Both the position numbers and the translations under genes were made by a program. From CAYGVX01 sp964544285 (lineage in GTDB: Archaea; Thermoproteota; Bathyarchaeia; Bathyarchaeales; SOJC01): a stretch of 33,020 bases of DNA. The notes below the pieces were generated by a model, which saw only the letters and a list, made by a program, of their open reading frames with translations, was not told the origin of the DNA and searched no databases. This document shows positions 1 through 7,366 of the stretch, in pieces. Location of the stretch: contig CAZJAQ010000009.1 of the NCBI GenBank assembly GCA_964544285.1, positions 1 through 33,020 on the forward strand, written 5' to 3'. The number at the start of each line of letters is the position of its first letter. The stretch's first letter is position 1.

Positions 1-1604
1 TCTAGGTTGGGGTCGTAGGTTGGGTCGCCTCTTTGGCTGCCGTAGCGTATGAGCAGTTTGACGGCGTCGTAGAGGTCGACGTCAAAGTCTCCGTCTACAT
101 CGCCTAGTATGGTGACGCATACTTCTCTGTCGGCGGCGAGAGAGTTGTCTGCTGTGTCTTCTTCGTCAGGGATTTGGGGCACATATGCGCTTATGGTGTA
201 GTTGCCCTTGGCGAAGCTTGTCGTGTCCCACGTGAAGTTTAGGGTCGTCGAAGTTCCGCCCCTCAACGTTAAGGGCAGGGTTTCGAGGATATTTGAGTTG
301 CAGTACAGGGTGAGGGTGAAGGTTTCAGTTGCGTCGCCTTGGTTCTCCACTGTGACGTTTATCCGCACCGAATAGCCTTGCCCCACCACAGTCTTGGAAA
401 GCACAACATTCAAGATGGCGATGTCGGGTAGCAACCTAACGTTTACAGTGCCATCAGTGAGATAGTTGTCCATGACCTCGGTTTCGCCGAGAACCACGCT
501 GACATCGGCGGAAATTAAGTATAATCCTGGAGGGACGCCCGTCGTATTCCATGTGAAGGTAAGAGTTTTCTCAGTGTTTGGGGTTAAGTTTGTGACGTGT
601 TGTGTTTCTATGGGTGAAGTGTCGTAGTAGGCGGTTACGTCGAAGTTTTCGGTTGCAGTTCCCTTGTTCTTGACGATGACGGTGACGTTGACCAGATGGC
701 TCACGTAGGTTTCAGGGGTAGAAGCTGAAACACCGAGGACAGCCACGTCGTGTATGTCTGAAACCGCGACCAGAGCCCACACGACGTCAGTTAAGCTCTC
801 GCTGTCTGTGATTGTTAGAGTAACGTTGTAGGTCACGGCGTTCGGATAAGCATGCGCTATTATCGGATTACTTACGGTTGTGGTGTTGCCATCCCCGAAA
901 TCCCACTCATAGCCAGTTATGACTCCCCCATTAGCCCTCGAGAGCGTCGCGTTGAAAACTATCGTTTCATTTATATGCGGCTCGGCTGGGGAGAACGTGA
1001 AGTCTGCTAGGGGTTTTTCTGGAGTACTAAACAAGCCCTCTATTTTGTAATACGGTATCGGGTTTCCATTCTTGTCTGATAGCTTGACAGATGGCAGTTT
1101 CAAGTCACAGGTGCCTGGGTTCGTCACGTTGAGAATCATCGTGAAGACGGTGCCGTTTCCGTTAAAAACTGGGGCGGGGTTTCTTGAGCTGTAGGAGAAC
1201 CACGCCTTGGTCTCTGGGTTAGCGCCAGGTATGCCGCCGTCCTCATCTATTACGTCCATCAGCTGAAAGATGGGAGTGTGCAGTATGCCAGCGTAGGGGC
1301 TGGGGTCTTGAGGAGTCGAGTAGCTTTCCACGGGCGTGGTCACAGTGTGGCTGACGTATTTTAGGATGGTCGTGTTCCAAGAAAACTCAACGTCAAAACC
1401 GTAAAGACCCGTGACGTTGAAAATCACCAAGCTTACCGCGATTTGTTCACCGGCGTAGGCATGAACTTCTTGGGGGACAAAATAAACGACTGCTTTGTCT
1501 GAGGGCAACTCGGCGTCCACCAGTGCCAGCTGAACCCTAGACACAAACACAGAAGCAATCAACAAAATGAAAATCGAAGCTAGTTTCCAAGCTAGACTTC
1601 TCAT
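1..1604 (-). CDS. Secreted cohesin-like / PKD / CARDB / dockerin multidomain protein (3' end outside window)
   Basis: The reading frame is open from the ATG at 1604 to the window edge (534 codons, no stop). A GAGGAG Shine-Dalgarno precedes the ATG. Residues 1-26 form a hydrophobic signal peptide. Residues about 35-180 resemble a cohesin fold (AYAGEQIAVSLVIFNVTGLY, then a GFDVEFSW strand). Residues 200-282 are a PKD domain with the WDFGDGN signature. Residues 285-380 and 393-485 are two CARDB/NEW3-like beta-sandwiches (NKGTATENF, NQGDATETF). From residue 500 a type I dockerin begins, with the calcium-loop pattern GDVDGDFDVDLYDAVKLL; the second half of the dockerin lies outside. There are many NxT/S sites. 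It is probably a cell-surface or exported scaffold or adhesion protein. The domain calls come from motif recognition; the cohesin is the least certain. No enzymatic domain is visible. Confidence 0.85.
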   Translation of the reverse strand, partial: MRSLAWKLASIFILLIASVFVSRVQLALVDAELPSDKAVVYFVPQEVHAYAGEQIAVSLVIFNVTGLYGFDVEFSWNTTILKYVSHTVTTPVESYSTPQDPSPYAGILHTPIFQLMDVIDEDGGIPGANPETKAWFSYSSRNPAPVFNGNGTVFTMILNVTNPGTCDLKLPSVKLSDKNGNPIPYYKIEGLFSTPEKPLADFTFSPAEPHINETIVFNATLSRANGGVITGYEWDFGDGNTTTVSNPIIAHAYPNAVTYNVTLTITDSESLTDVVWALVAVSDIHDVAVLGVSASTPETYVSHLVNVTVIVKNKGTATENFDVTAYYDTSPIETQHVTNLTPNTEKTLTFTWNTTGVPPGLYLISADVSVVLGETEVMDNYLTDGTVNVRLLPDIAILNVVLSKTVVGQGYSVRINVTVENQGDATETFTLTLYCNSNILETLPLTLRGGTSTTLNFTWDTTSFAKGNYTISAYVPQIPDEEDTADNSLAADREVCVTILGDVDGDFDVDLYDAVKLLIRYGSQRGDPTYDPNL

Positions 1605-1702
1605 CTCTTGCGCTCTCCTCGTAAATATCTGTGGAATGCTAATTTAAATCGTTGCATAGAAGATAATTCTATTTTCGTCCAACAACCCCCGCATCCATTT
1701 TA

Positions 1703-1743
1703 GAGCCTAATAGGACGGTCTAGACTAGACGCAGAGAACACAA
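1703..1743. repeat. Dispersed intergenic repeat, copy 1
   Basis: The first 21 bases, GAGCCTAATAGGACGGTCTA plus G, are identical to 19382-19402. The next 20 bases match the second copy at about 14 of 20 positions. The core holds the inverted pair CCTA-A-TAGG, and this copy continues into GTCTAGACTAGAC. It lies in the gap between the DUF1922 gene (ends 1778) and the start of the dockerin protein (1604). The rest of this gap shows no gene. Confidence 0.7.
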
Positions 1744-1777
1744 CCCCTTTCAGCCCAATCAAGGACCAAAGCTAAGG

Positions 1778-1969
1778 CTAACCCTCCACATCTTTCCGCT
1801 TCAGGTGCTGCACCAACACAGCCGCCTCCCTCGATGTCTCAGCACTCCCCACACGCTTCGCCTTAGCCAACCACACCCTTGCCCCGCAGTATGCGCACGT
1901 CCGACTCTTTTTACCCGCATCCGCCACCAACAAACTCCCACAACCCCCACAAACCACGATCAAATACAT
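1778..1969 (-). CDS. DUF1922-type zinc-ribbon protein
   Basis: A 63-residue protein with CxxC at residues 7-10 and CxxC at 25-28, the layout of a small zinc ribbon. It starts MYLIVVCGGCG and ends with a predicted helix rich in K/R (SREAAVLVQHLKRK). Both features fit the archaeal DUF1922 family (start MYLIF.C.CG, end helix ...EASEIVQKL). The function of that family is not known. Its start faces the nuclease-like gene at 2045, and the two share the AT-rich gap 1970-2044. Confidence 0.75.
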   Translation of the reverse strand: MYLIVVCGGCGSLLVADAGKKSRTCAYCGARVWLAKAKRVGSAETSREAAVLVQHLKRKDVEG

Positions 1970-2001
1970 GTTCGAAACCTACGGAAACCTTTTTCACACA
2001 A

Positions 2002-2015
2002 ACCAATATTTAACA
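2002..2015. promoter_or_regulatory. Probable TATA element in a divergent promoter region
   Basis: The AT-rich stretch ACCAATATTTAACAC lies 30-43 bases before the ATG at 2045 and about 33 bases before the DUF1922 start on the other strand. Because TATA-like sequence is nearly symmetric it could serve either gene. Confidence 0.4.
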
Positions 2016-2044
2016 CATAAGGGGAAAAAAAAGGACAAGGGAAA

Positions 2045-2380
2045 ATGACCAACACCACCCTAAACGAACTCGCCGCAGAATACTTCCGAAAAAAAGGCTA
2101 CAAGATAGAGCAAAACATCACCCTAGAAGGCGCCTCAGGCATACTCCACAGATTCGACCTCCTAATAACCAAAATAAACGAAAGACGCCTAGTCCAGATA
2201 CTGGACTGGAAACGCACCGTAGGCGTAAACGTGGTCATAAACCTCGACAAAGCGTCAGAAGACGTCAACCTCAAAAAACCCCCATTCATAATATCGGAAA
2301 AATTCAGCAGCCACGCAAAATCCTACGCAAACCGGAAAAACATAATCCTCCTAGCCAAACGGGAACTGGACAAATTCTAG
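2045..2380 (+). CDS. Small PD-(D/E)XK nuclease-like protein
   Basis: A 111-residue protein starting at an ATG after AAGGGAAA. After an N-terminal helix (ELAAEYFRKKGYKIEQN) comes HRFDLLI (D38), a hairpin, and QILDWKR (D54-x-K56). This D...(D/E)xK order on neighbouring strands is the core of the restriction-endonuclease-like fold. Single-domain archaeal proteins of this type are usually annotated as uncharacterised nucleases related to Mrr, RecB-type or Holliday-junction enzymes. No methyltransferase or other restriction partner is nearby, so a role in restriction is not supported. It overlaps the convergent small membrane protein by 4 bases. Confidence 0.6.
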   Translation: MTNTTLNELAAEYFRKKGYKIEQNITLEGASGILHRFDLLITKINERRLVQILDWKRTVGVNVVINLDKASEDVNLKKPPFIISEKFSSHAKSYANRKNIILLAKRELDKF

Positions 2381-2595
2381 AACAAAGAAAGAATAGCCGA
2401 GCAGCATGTAGCCGTGGAAACAGGTTGCTCTTTCTGCTTCCTTCTTTGAAGAACCAATCCCCCTATTATCCAGACAAAATAAATCCCCAGAACGATTGCT
2501 GCCAACTCAAACAGCTCTCGCGCATACACCCAAACAACAACGAGCGCCAAGACGACGGCAGCGAGATTCATCATAACCGTTATCGAGTATCTCAT
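2377..2595 (-). CDS. Small two-TM membrane protein, unknown function
   Basis: 72 residues from the ATG at 2595; a TTG two codons upstream (2601) is an alternative start. Two hydrophobic segments, about residues 6-24 (VMMNLAAVVLALVVVWVYA) and 29-49, are joined by a short acidic turn (RELFEL). A basic patch (QRRKQK) follows, then a cysteine pair near the C-terminus. No clear Shine-Dalgarno is visible. It runs in the same direction as, and just downstream of, the AK6-type kinase gene. No family was recognised. Confidence 0.55.
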   Translation of the reverse strand: MRYSITVMMNLAAVVLALVVVWVYARELFELAAIVLGIYFVWIIGGLVLQRRKQKEQPVSTATCCSAILSLF

Positions 2596-2646
2596 AGTCA
2601 ATTCTTTTTCTGAAGCAGGTTAAAATTCTTTCTACGCTCAACAAGC

Positions 2647-3231
2647 CTAAAGCGTCTTCAAGAACTCGTCAAGACGCCCCTCCAACTCCAGCTTCGTCAA
2701 CCAGTCCACGACGTTGACTCGACATTTCTTACGACCGTCAACAACACAGAGTATTTCGTCAACCACACCCTCTACAGTTTTTCCCGACACGTCCACTTCG
2801 CAAACCTTTCCCTCTCCGTAAGCCTCCACTGCTTCAAAGAGGCAAACATCCAAAACTTCAGCCGCAACATTCTCAGCCACCTTGCTGTCCTTAAACCCTC
2901 GCTTCTGCAAAACTTCTCTTAACTCGTCGGGGTCGCGTCTCAAGACAAAGGCCAAGTGAAGGTCTTCAGCTGCCACTACGTCCATGGCAAAATGCCCGTC
3001 AATAATAACGTAACCTTCAGACTGCTCAACAATCTTCCCAACCCGTTTAGACACCTTCTCTAAATCTGCAATCAAAGTGTCACGTTTCCTGTCCAAGCCG
3101 CAGCTCAAGCCTTCACTCTTCACCAAATCACTCAAGCTAACATATGTGCCGTTGAGGCGGGAGGCTAGCAAACCCGCGACAGAAGACTTACCAACACCAG
3201 GCGTCCCAACAACTACCAAGACTCGCTTCAT
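2647..3231 (-). CDS. AK6/Fap7-type adenylate kinase (archaeal putative adenylate kinase)
   Basis: A 194-residue P-loop kinase with Walker A GTPGVGKS at residues 9-16, the NMP-side segment YVSLSDLVKSEGL, the strand VIIDGHFA (about residues 74-81), the lid-type RRDPDELREVLQKRGF, and the family-typical KVAENVAAEVLDVCL. This order fits the archaeal Fap7/AK6 group, which phosphorylates AMP (and dAMP) with ATP. The eukaryotic member works in 40S ribosome maturation with uS11. The C-terminal 35 residues (KCRVNVVDWLTKLELEG) extend the kinase core with a helical tail. A ribosome-assembly role here is inferred from the family only. Confidence 0.85.
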   Translation of the reverse strand: MKRVLVVVGTPGVGKSSVAGLLASRLNGTYVSLSDLVKSEGLSCGLDRKRDTLIADLEKVSKRVGKIVEQSEGYVIIDGHFAMDVVAAEDLHLAFVLRRDPDELREVLQKRGFKDSKVAENVAAEVLDVCLFEAVEAYGEGKVCEVDVSGKTVEGVVDEILCVVDGRKKCRVNVVDWLTKLELEGRLDEFLKTL

Positions 3232-3303
3232 TTAACAGCACGTCCTCGAACCCTGATTATGGTGATTCTAGCTAAAATGCTCAACGCCGAACCAAGGCAT
3301 ATG

Positions 3304-3729
3304 CTAGATGAAGAGCGTTACGTCTGATTGGGCAGCAACTTCGAGAAAAGTCGCGGCGCCAGCTATTTCGTCCACTTCTGGAACCAAGTCCTCTCCCTTG
3401 ATCCCGAACATCTCCATCGTTGGACTGCAAGCATAAATCCTGAGCAGTCCAGACTGCTTCATCCGCTTCAGCATCTCATAAGGCGACGGGTACTTCATTC
3501 TCTCCAAGTTTTTGCGCATCTGCGGCTCCAGATGCTTGTACGTCGCCGGCAAGCCCGCCTTCTCCATCGCCCCTTTCACGAGCATGTTCAAGCCCCAGAA
3601 AGTAAAGTACAGATGTGCCTCCATGTCCATGGCAACGGCGGTGGAAGACAAGATAAACGCGCAATACAGCTTGTCTAAGGTTCCTCCTTGAACGACGATA
3701 GCCAATTTTTTCCTACTATTCTCACTCAT
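3304..3729 (-). CDS. DsrE-family (DsrE2/peroxiredoxin-like) protein
   Basis: 141 residues from the ATG at 3729, chosen because GAGGAGG lies 9 bases upstream; the frame is open further back but without a ribosome site. Signature stretches are KLAIVVQGGTLDKLY, MEAHLYFTFWGLNML, LLRIYACSPTMEMFGIK and a C-terminal AATFLEVAAQSDVTLFI. They match the DsrE2 branch of the DsrE/DsrF fold, which often carries sulfur or handles persulfide on a conserved cysteine; here the candidate is the C of YACSPTM. Sulfur transfer is inferred from the family. It stands divergent to sfsA. Confidence 0.85.
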   Translation of the reverse strand: MSENSRKKLAIVVQGGTLDKLYCAFILSSTAVAMDMEAHLYFTFWGLNMLVKGAMEKAGLPATYKHLEPQMRKNLERMKYPSPYEMLKRMKQSGLLRIYACSPTMEMFGIKGEDLVPEVDEIAGAATFLEVAAQSDVTLFI

Positions 3730-3864
3730 AACAAGATGCCTCCTCACGTTTTCAATGCGAAAAATGGGTGTATAAGACTTTCTGAAAACCACAGAATCTC
3801 TGCACGAAAACACAGAAATGGAGAAACGCTCAAAACCTAAACAACAAAGCAGGAAGCATCAACC

Positions 3865-4566
3865 TTGGCGATTACCATAACATTTAGAGAAAGACTGGTT
3901 GAGGCCACTTTTCTGAACAGACCAAACCGCTTCTTAGCCACAGTAGAAATGGACAAGAGAACGTTGCCGAGCTTTGTTCCCAACCCCGGAAGAATGCAAG
4001 AACTGCTGAAGCCTGGAACAAGAGTGGTCCTCAGCGAAGTAAAGGGGCGGGATAGAAAAACACGTTTCGATTTGATTGGAGTTTATCACAAGAAACAGAT
4101 AATCTCTGTGGATTCCCGCGTTCCTAACAAGCTGGTTTACGTGGCTTTGAGGAATGGAGACATTGAAGAGCTTATGGGGTACAAGGAAATAAAGCCCGAA
4201 AATGCCTACGGACACGCGAGGTTTGATTTCCTTCTATCCGACAACTCGGAGCCCTGCTTACTGGAAGTGAAATCCTGCACACTCGTGAAAGATGGAGTGG
4301 CATTGTTTCCAGATGCAATCACTGTCAGAGGAAGGAAACACGTGGAACAACTCGCAAAGGCAATAATGAGAGGCTACAGAGCCTGCGTACTCTTCATAGT
4401 TCAGAGAAATCACGCCTCAGTTCTCTCTCCCAACGATGAAGTCGACCCCGAATTTGGAAAAGCCCTCCGTGAAGCAGCAGAGAATGGCGTAGAAATATAT
4501 GCTTACTATTCTGAATTTGTTGGGAACAAAAATGTTCTCAGAGGGAAACTTGAAGTAGAGCTATAA
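3865..4566 (+). CDS. sfsA: SfsA family protein (sugar fermentation stimulation protein homolog)
   Basis: 233 residues from a TTG start preceded by AGGAAG. Recognised by the N-terminal OB-like part with RPNRF and the FVPNPGRMQELL segment, then the nuclease-like core SRVPNKLVYVALRNG, YGHARFDFLL, LLEVKSCTLV, FPDAITVRGRKHVEQL, and the C-terminal helices. SfsA proteins bind DNA and carry a PD-(D/E)XK-type core (D in ARFDFLL and ExK in LEVKSC are visible). Their biological role remains unclear despite the name. Length is normal for the family (about 230). Confidence 0.92.
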   Translation: MAITITFRERLVEATFLNRPNRFLATVEMDKRTLPSFVPNPGRMQELLKPGTRVVLSEVKGRDRKTRFDLIGVYHKKQIISVDSRVPNKLVYVALRNGDIEELMGYKEIKPENAYGHARFDFLLSDNSEPCLLEVKSCTLVKDGVALFPDAITVRGRKHVEQLAKAIMRGYRACVLFIVQRNHASVLSPNDEVDPEFGKALREAAENGVEIYAYYSEFVGNKNVLRGKLEVEL

Positions 4567-4671
4567 AAATCAAGCTCCGCGTGACACGAGCAAATGCCAT
4601 AGACAAGAGAGCAGAGCAAAAGACAATTTAACAAGCTTCACAAAAACACTTGCAGCAGCGGATGAATAGGA

Positions 4672-4956
4672 ATGAAAGCCACAAGAGTCCCGGGCGAAAA
4701 CAACAGGCACAAAATCTTGCTTTACGCTATAAGTACTTGCGGATGGTGTAGGAAAGCCAAGAACTTCTTTAAAGACAACGACATCGAATACGAATACGTC
4801 GACGTGGATTTGTGCAGCGACGAAGACCGTGAGAAAATCAGAAAAGACATTCGTAAGAGAGGAGGGCAACTCAACTATCCCACGATAATCGTTGACGAAA
4901 AGACACTTATCACCGGTTTTCAGGAAGACAGGATAAAAGAGGCTTTGGAAACTTGA
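4672..4956 (+). CDS. Glutaredoxin-like thiol-disulfide protein
   Basis: 94 residues from an ATG behind AATAGGA. Thioredoxin fold with the redox motif CGWC (STCGWCRKAKNFF), the cis-proline segment NYPTIIVDEKTLITGF, and a C-terminal helix. It is shorter than classical thioredoxin and closest to glutaredoxin/NrdH-type proteins. Its stop overlaps the start of the ferredoxin:thioredoxin reductase gene in TTGA, so the two are almost certainly cotranscribed and translationally coupled. It is therefore the likely substrate or partner of that reductase (inference). Confidence 0.88.
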   Translation: MKATRVPGENNRHKILLYAISTCGWCRKAKNFFKDNDIEYEYVDVDLCSDEDREKIRKDIRKRGGQLNYPTIIVDEKTLITGFQEDRIKEALET

Positions 4957-5504
4957 TAACGCTGGAAAAAGTGCGGCAGAGGGCGGAGAGTGACGCCAGA
5001 ACCTACGGTTATTATCTACACCCTGACCCCGACTTTCTCAACGACCTTCTGGAAGGGCTTAAACGCAACGAAGAACGCTACGGATATCCCTCCTGTCCCT
5101 GCAGGCTTGCTTCTGGAAAGTTCGAGTTTGACAGGGACATACTCTGCCCCTGCGACTACAGAGACCCCGACGTGAAAGAGTTTGGATACTGCTACTGTGC
5201 CCTCTACGTCAGAAAGGATGTTCATGAGGGTGAGACTCCGATAGTTCCGATTCCTGAACGTAGACCCTTAGAGAAGCAGGCACGAGCCTACGGCACTGAA
5301 GTAGAACCTCTTCCATCTAAGCCTGCTGAAAAAGCCGTAACAGTCGTTGCCAAAGAGCTCTCTAAAATCGAGATGAAAATGTGGTACTGCAAACAATGCG
5401 GCTACGTCTGCTTCCGCGAAGACCCGCCCTACATATGCCCCATCTGTAAGGCGAAGAGAGAGATGTTTGCAGAAATCACATTAACCACAGAAGCCACGGG
5501 ATAA
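4953..5504 (+). CDS. Ferredoxin:thioredoxin reductase catalytic (beta) subunit fused to a rubredoxin-like domain
   Basis: 183 residues from a TTG start overlapping the glutaredoxin stop. Residues 1-90 hold the catalytic FTR signature: CPC at 48-50, CPC at 65-67 and C80-Y-C82. These six cysteines provide the 4Fe-4S cluster and the redox-active disulfide that passes ferredoxin electrons to a thioredoxin-like partner. After a proline-rich linker (about 91-135) comes a rubredoxin-like module: WYCKQCGYVC at 144-153 and ICPICKAKREMF at 161-172. This module may relay electrons to or from the reductase, or bind zinc. No variable (alpha) subunit gene is next to it. Confidence 0.9.
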   Translation: MITLEKVRQRAESDARTYGYYLHPDPDFLNDLLEGLKRNEERYGYPSCPCRLASGKFEFDRDILCPCDYRDPDVKEFGYCYCALYVRKDVHEGETPIVPIPERRPLEKQARAYGTEVEPLPSKPAEKAVTVVAKELSKIEMKMWYCKQCGYVCFREDPPYICPICKAKREMFAEITLTTEATG

Positions 5505-5511
5505 GGGCAAG

Positions 5512-6033
5512 GTGGAAAAGTTGGAGAAAGTGATGATTCTAGTCGAAAACGGGTTCGAAGACAGAGAATTCATGTATCCCTACTACAGGCTTCAAGAAGC
5601 TGGCTACGAAGTGAAAGTCGTCGGTCCCAAAGCAAACGAAACCTACAAGGGAGAATACGGACTCTCCATAAAATCTGACTTTTCACCAGAAGAAGTGAAA
5701 GTAGACGACTACGTTGCCCTCGTGATCCCCGGAGGCAGAGCCCCAGACCGCATGAGACTCAACGAGGGACTGGTTGAATTAGCAAAGACAGCTTTTGAGA
5801 AGGGAAAAGTAATCGCCGCCATATGCCATGGTGCCCAACTCCTCATCGAAGCAGACGTTATCAGAGGCAAGAAAGCCACGTGTTACATGTCCGTCGCCAC
5901 TGACTTGAAGAATGCGGGAGGCATCTACGAGGACAGCCCAGTCGTCGTGGACGGAAAGCTCGTGACCTCTCGCTTCCCAGCAGACTTGCCACAGTTCTGC
6001 AAGGCAATTTTAAAGGTGTTACAGGCTAAGTAG
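5512..6033 (+). CDS. DJ-1/PfpI family protein (intracellular protease/deglycase-like)
   Basis: 173 residues from a GTG start 7 bases after the preceding stop. It has the class I glutamine amidotransferase-like fold with VENGFEDREF (E16), the strand VALVIPGGRAPDRMR, and the nucleophile elbow AAICHGAQLL (C105, H106). It ends with VDGKLVTSRFPADLPQF, all typical of PfpI/YhbO-type members. Such proteins are described as peptidases or as glyoxalase/deglycase stress enzymes; the sequence does not decide. Position after glutaredoxin and FTR suggests a stress or redox operon. Confidence 0.92.
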   Translation: MEKLEKVMILVENGFEDREFMYPYYRLQEAGYEVKVVGPKANETYKGEYGLSIKSDFSPEEVKVDDYVALVIPGGRAPDRMRLNEGLVELAKTAFEKGKVIAAICHGAQLLIEADVIRGKKATCYMSVATDLKNAGGIYEDSPVVVDGKLVTSRFPADLPQFCKAILKVLQAK

Positions 6034-6063
6034 CAGCCTTACAGAAGAACGAAAGCCTCGTAA

Positions 6064-6702
6064 TCAGTCGAAGGTGAAGGCTGAAGGACAAATCTTGTTC
6101 AGAACACAGCCAGCACAGTTTGGCTTCTTAGCGGTGCAGATTCGCCGACCATGAAAGATTAACAAATCCGTAATCTTAGGCCACTGCTCTTTGGGAACAA
6201 TCGCCATTAAATCCTTCTCAATCTTATCGGCATTCGTATTTTTAGTCAGTCCTAGTCTTTGAGAAACTCGTTTCACGTGTGTATCCACGGCTATTCCTTC
6301 AATGACTCCGAAGGCATTGGACAACACGATGTTTGCGGTCTTTCTCGCCACTCCTGGAAGCGTGGTTAACTCGTCCATCGTCTTCGGCACCTTCGACTCG
6401 AACTTTTCCACGAGCATCTGACCCATTCTCTTCAGGTATTTTGCCTTGTTGCGATAGAAGCCCGTGGATTTAATGTCTCCTTCTAATTCTTTCAAGTCGG
6501 CATTCGCATAATCCTCAGCTCTTCGGTATTTCCTGAAAAGAGTCTTAGTAACCTCGTTGACTGTCTTGTCGGTTGATTGGGCTGAAAGCACAGTTGCGAC
6601 CAATAGTTCCAAGGGGTTGCTGTAGTGAAGCGCTACTTTCGCGTCCGGATGTTCTTCTGCGAGAAGCTTGATAATCTTTTGAACTCGTTCTTTGTCCTCC
6701 AT
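6064..6702 (-). CDS. nth: Endonuclease III (DNA glycosylase/AP lyase)
   Basis: 212 residues, ATG after CGGAG. The helix-hairpin-helix LPGVARKTAN places the catalytic lysine at K121. The second catalytic residue is D140 in the IAVDTHVKRV segment. The C-terminal 4Fe-4S loop is complete: C189-x6-C196-x2-C199-x5-C205. It removes oxidised pyrimidines from DNA and cleaves the abasic site (base excision repair). All key residues are present and the length is usual. It faces the DJ-1 gene tail to tail. Confidence 0.96.
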   Translation of the reverse strand: MEDKERVQKIIKLLAEEHPDAKVALHYSNPLELLVATVLSAQSTDKTVNEVTKTLFRKYRRAEDYANADLKELEGDIKSTGFYRNKAKYLKRMGQMLVEKFESKVPKTMDELTTLPGVARKTANIVLSNAFGVIEGIAVDTHVKRVSQRLGLTKNTNADKIEKDLMAIVPKEQWPKITDLLIFHGRRICTAKKPNCAGCVLNKICPSAFTFD

Positions 6703-6766
6703 TTTTTGGACTCCGCTTCTCTAGTCTAGCAAGAGTGGAAGAAAAAAAGAACGTTGCGATTGTCGG

Positions 6767-7078
6767 CTATTTTTCTGTTATTTTAATCGCTTGAGTGGGG
6801 CAGTTGACATCGCAGGCTCGGCAGAAGATACAGTCAGGTTCTCTCACAGGGTCTGATTTTTGCTCTGAAACGGGGTTTCCAGGCGTGTTAATCATCTCGA
6901 AAACGTTCACGGGGCAGACTGAGACGCAGATGGCATCGCCGTTGCATACGTCATGGTCCACAGCTACTTGGGTTCCATGGACGCCGAGCTTCTTTGGGGG
7001 GTCTACTTCTCCGCGCACGTCATGACCATTATGGGTACCTGTTTTGGGTTTTTTCATGAATTCGGGGTCTATAGGCAT
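6767..7078 (-). CDS. zfx: Zinc-containing 7Fe ferredoxin (Sulfolobus zfx type)
   Basis: 103 residues from the ATG at 7078. A longer frame reaches 7141, but the TATA element at 7117-7130 lies inside that extension, a GGAGG sits 12 bases before 7078, and MPIDPEF aligns with the start of the Sulfolobus protein. Zinc ligands fall at the positions I recall for the Sulfolobus ferredoxin: H16, H19, H34 and D76. Cluster I uses C45, C51, C55 with D48 in the fourth position, typical of a 3Fe-4S cluster. Cluster II uses C83, C86, C89, C93. In Sulfolobus this ferredoxin is the electron acceptor of 2-oxoacid:ferredoxin oxidoreductase, whose genes are transcribed divergently right here. Confidence 0.93.
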   Translation of the reverse strand: MPIDPEFMKKPKTGTHNGHDVRGEVDPPKKLGVHGTQVAVDHDVCNGDAICVSVCPVNVFEMINTPGNPVSEQKSDPVREPDCIFCRACDVNCPTQAIKITEK

Positions 7079-7116
7079 TTTTTGACGATTCCTCCACTGT
7101 TGTTGACTATCAGTGT

Positions 7117-7130
7117 TTTTTATATATTTG
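7117..7130 (-). promoter_or_regulatory. TATA box of the zinc-ferredoxin gene
   Basis: On the minus strand this reads CAAATATATAAAAAA, a strong archaeal TATA box about 40-50 bases upstream of the ATG at 7078. Transcription starting about 25 bases downstream would include the GGAGG ribosome site but exclude the ATG at 7141. That decides the ferredoxin start. Confidence 0.7.
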
Positions 7131-7192
7131 TGTTTTCTCATTGAGAGAACACAAAACCTTAATGATTGTGCAGCAATGTTTAGCTAGTGTTG

Positions 7193-7339
7193 GTGAGTGG
7201 ATTGAGAGAACCTGAAGAGAGTATATTGTGTGAAAAGTGTGGCAACCCAGCTGACGATTGCGAGTGTGTTTGTCCCTACTGCGGCGAGTCAGAAAGCTGC
7301 ACCTGCTGTATCGGATGCGATCGAGCCACTGGCGGATAG
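7193..7339 (+). CDS. Cysteine-rich 48-residue peptide upstream of the oxidoreductase genes
   Basis: The frame is open from GTG 7193 (GTG 7187 and TTG 7190 or 7202 are alternatives) to TAG 7337-7339. It encodes ten cysteines in 48 residues: C13-x2-C16, C23, C25, C27-x2-C30, C36, C38, C39, C42. Segments such as LCEKCGN and CVCPYCGE look like two interleaved zinc ribbons or knuckles. The stop is 27 bases before the oxidoreductase alpha-subunit start, on the same strand, so it probably opens that operon. I do not recognise a family. A zinc- or iron-binding accessory or regulatory peptide is a guess. The dense CxxC pattern argues against a chance frame. Confidence 0.6.
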   Translation: MSGLREPEESILCEKCGNPADDCECVCPYCGESESCTCCIGCDRATGG

Positions 7340-7366
7340 CAGAAGAAATGGTTGCGGTGAGGGGGC

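Noticed and set aside
1605..1777. tRNA or small structured RNA in the gap holding the first repeat
   Set aside because: No cloverleaf, TPsiC-like arm or C/D box was found on reading; only the repeat itself is supported.
2045..2380. Possible restriction-modification system around the PD-(D/E)XK-like gene
   Set aside because: No methyltransferase, specificity or helicase gene lies nearby; neighbours are unrelated single genes.
7079..7141. Longer N-terminus for the zinc-ferredoxin
   Set aside because: The TATA box lies inside this stretch, a GGAGG precedes the internal ATG, and the family starts at MPIDP.
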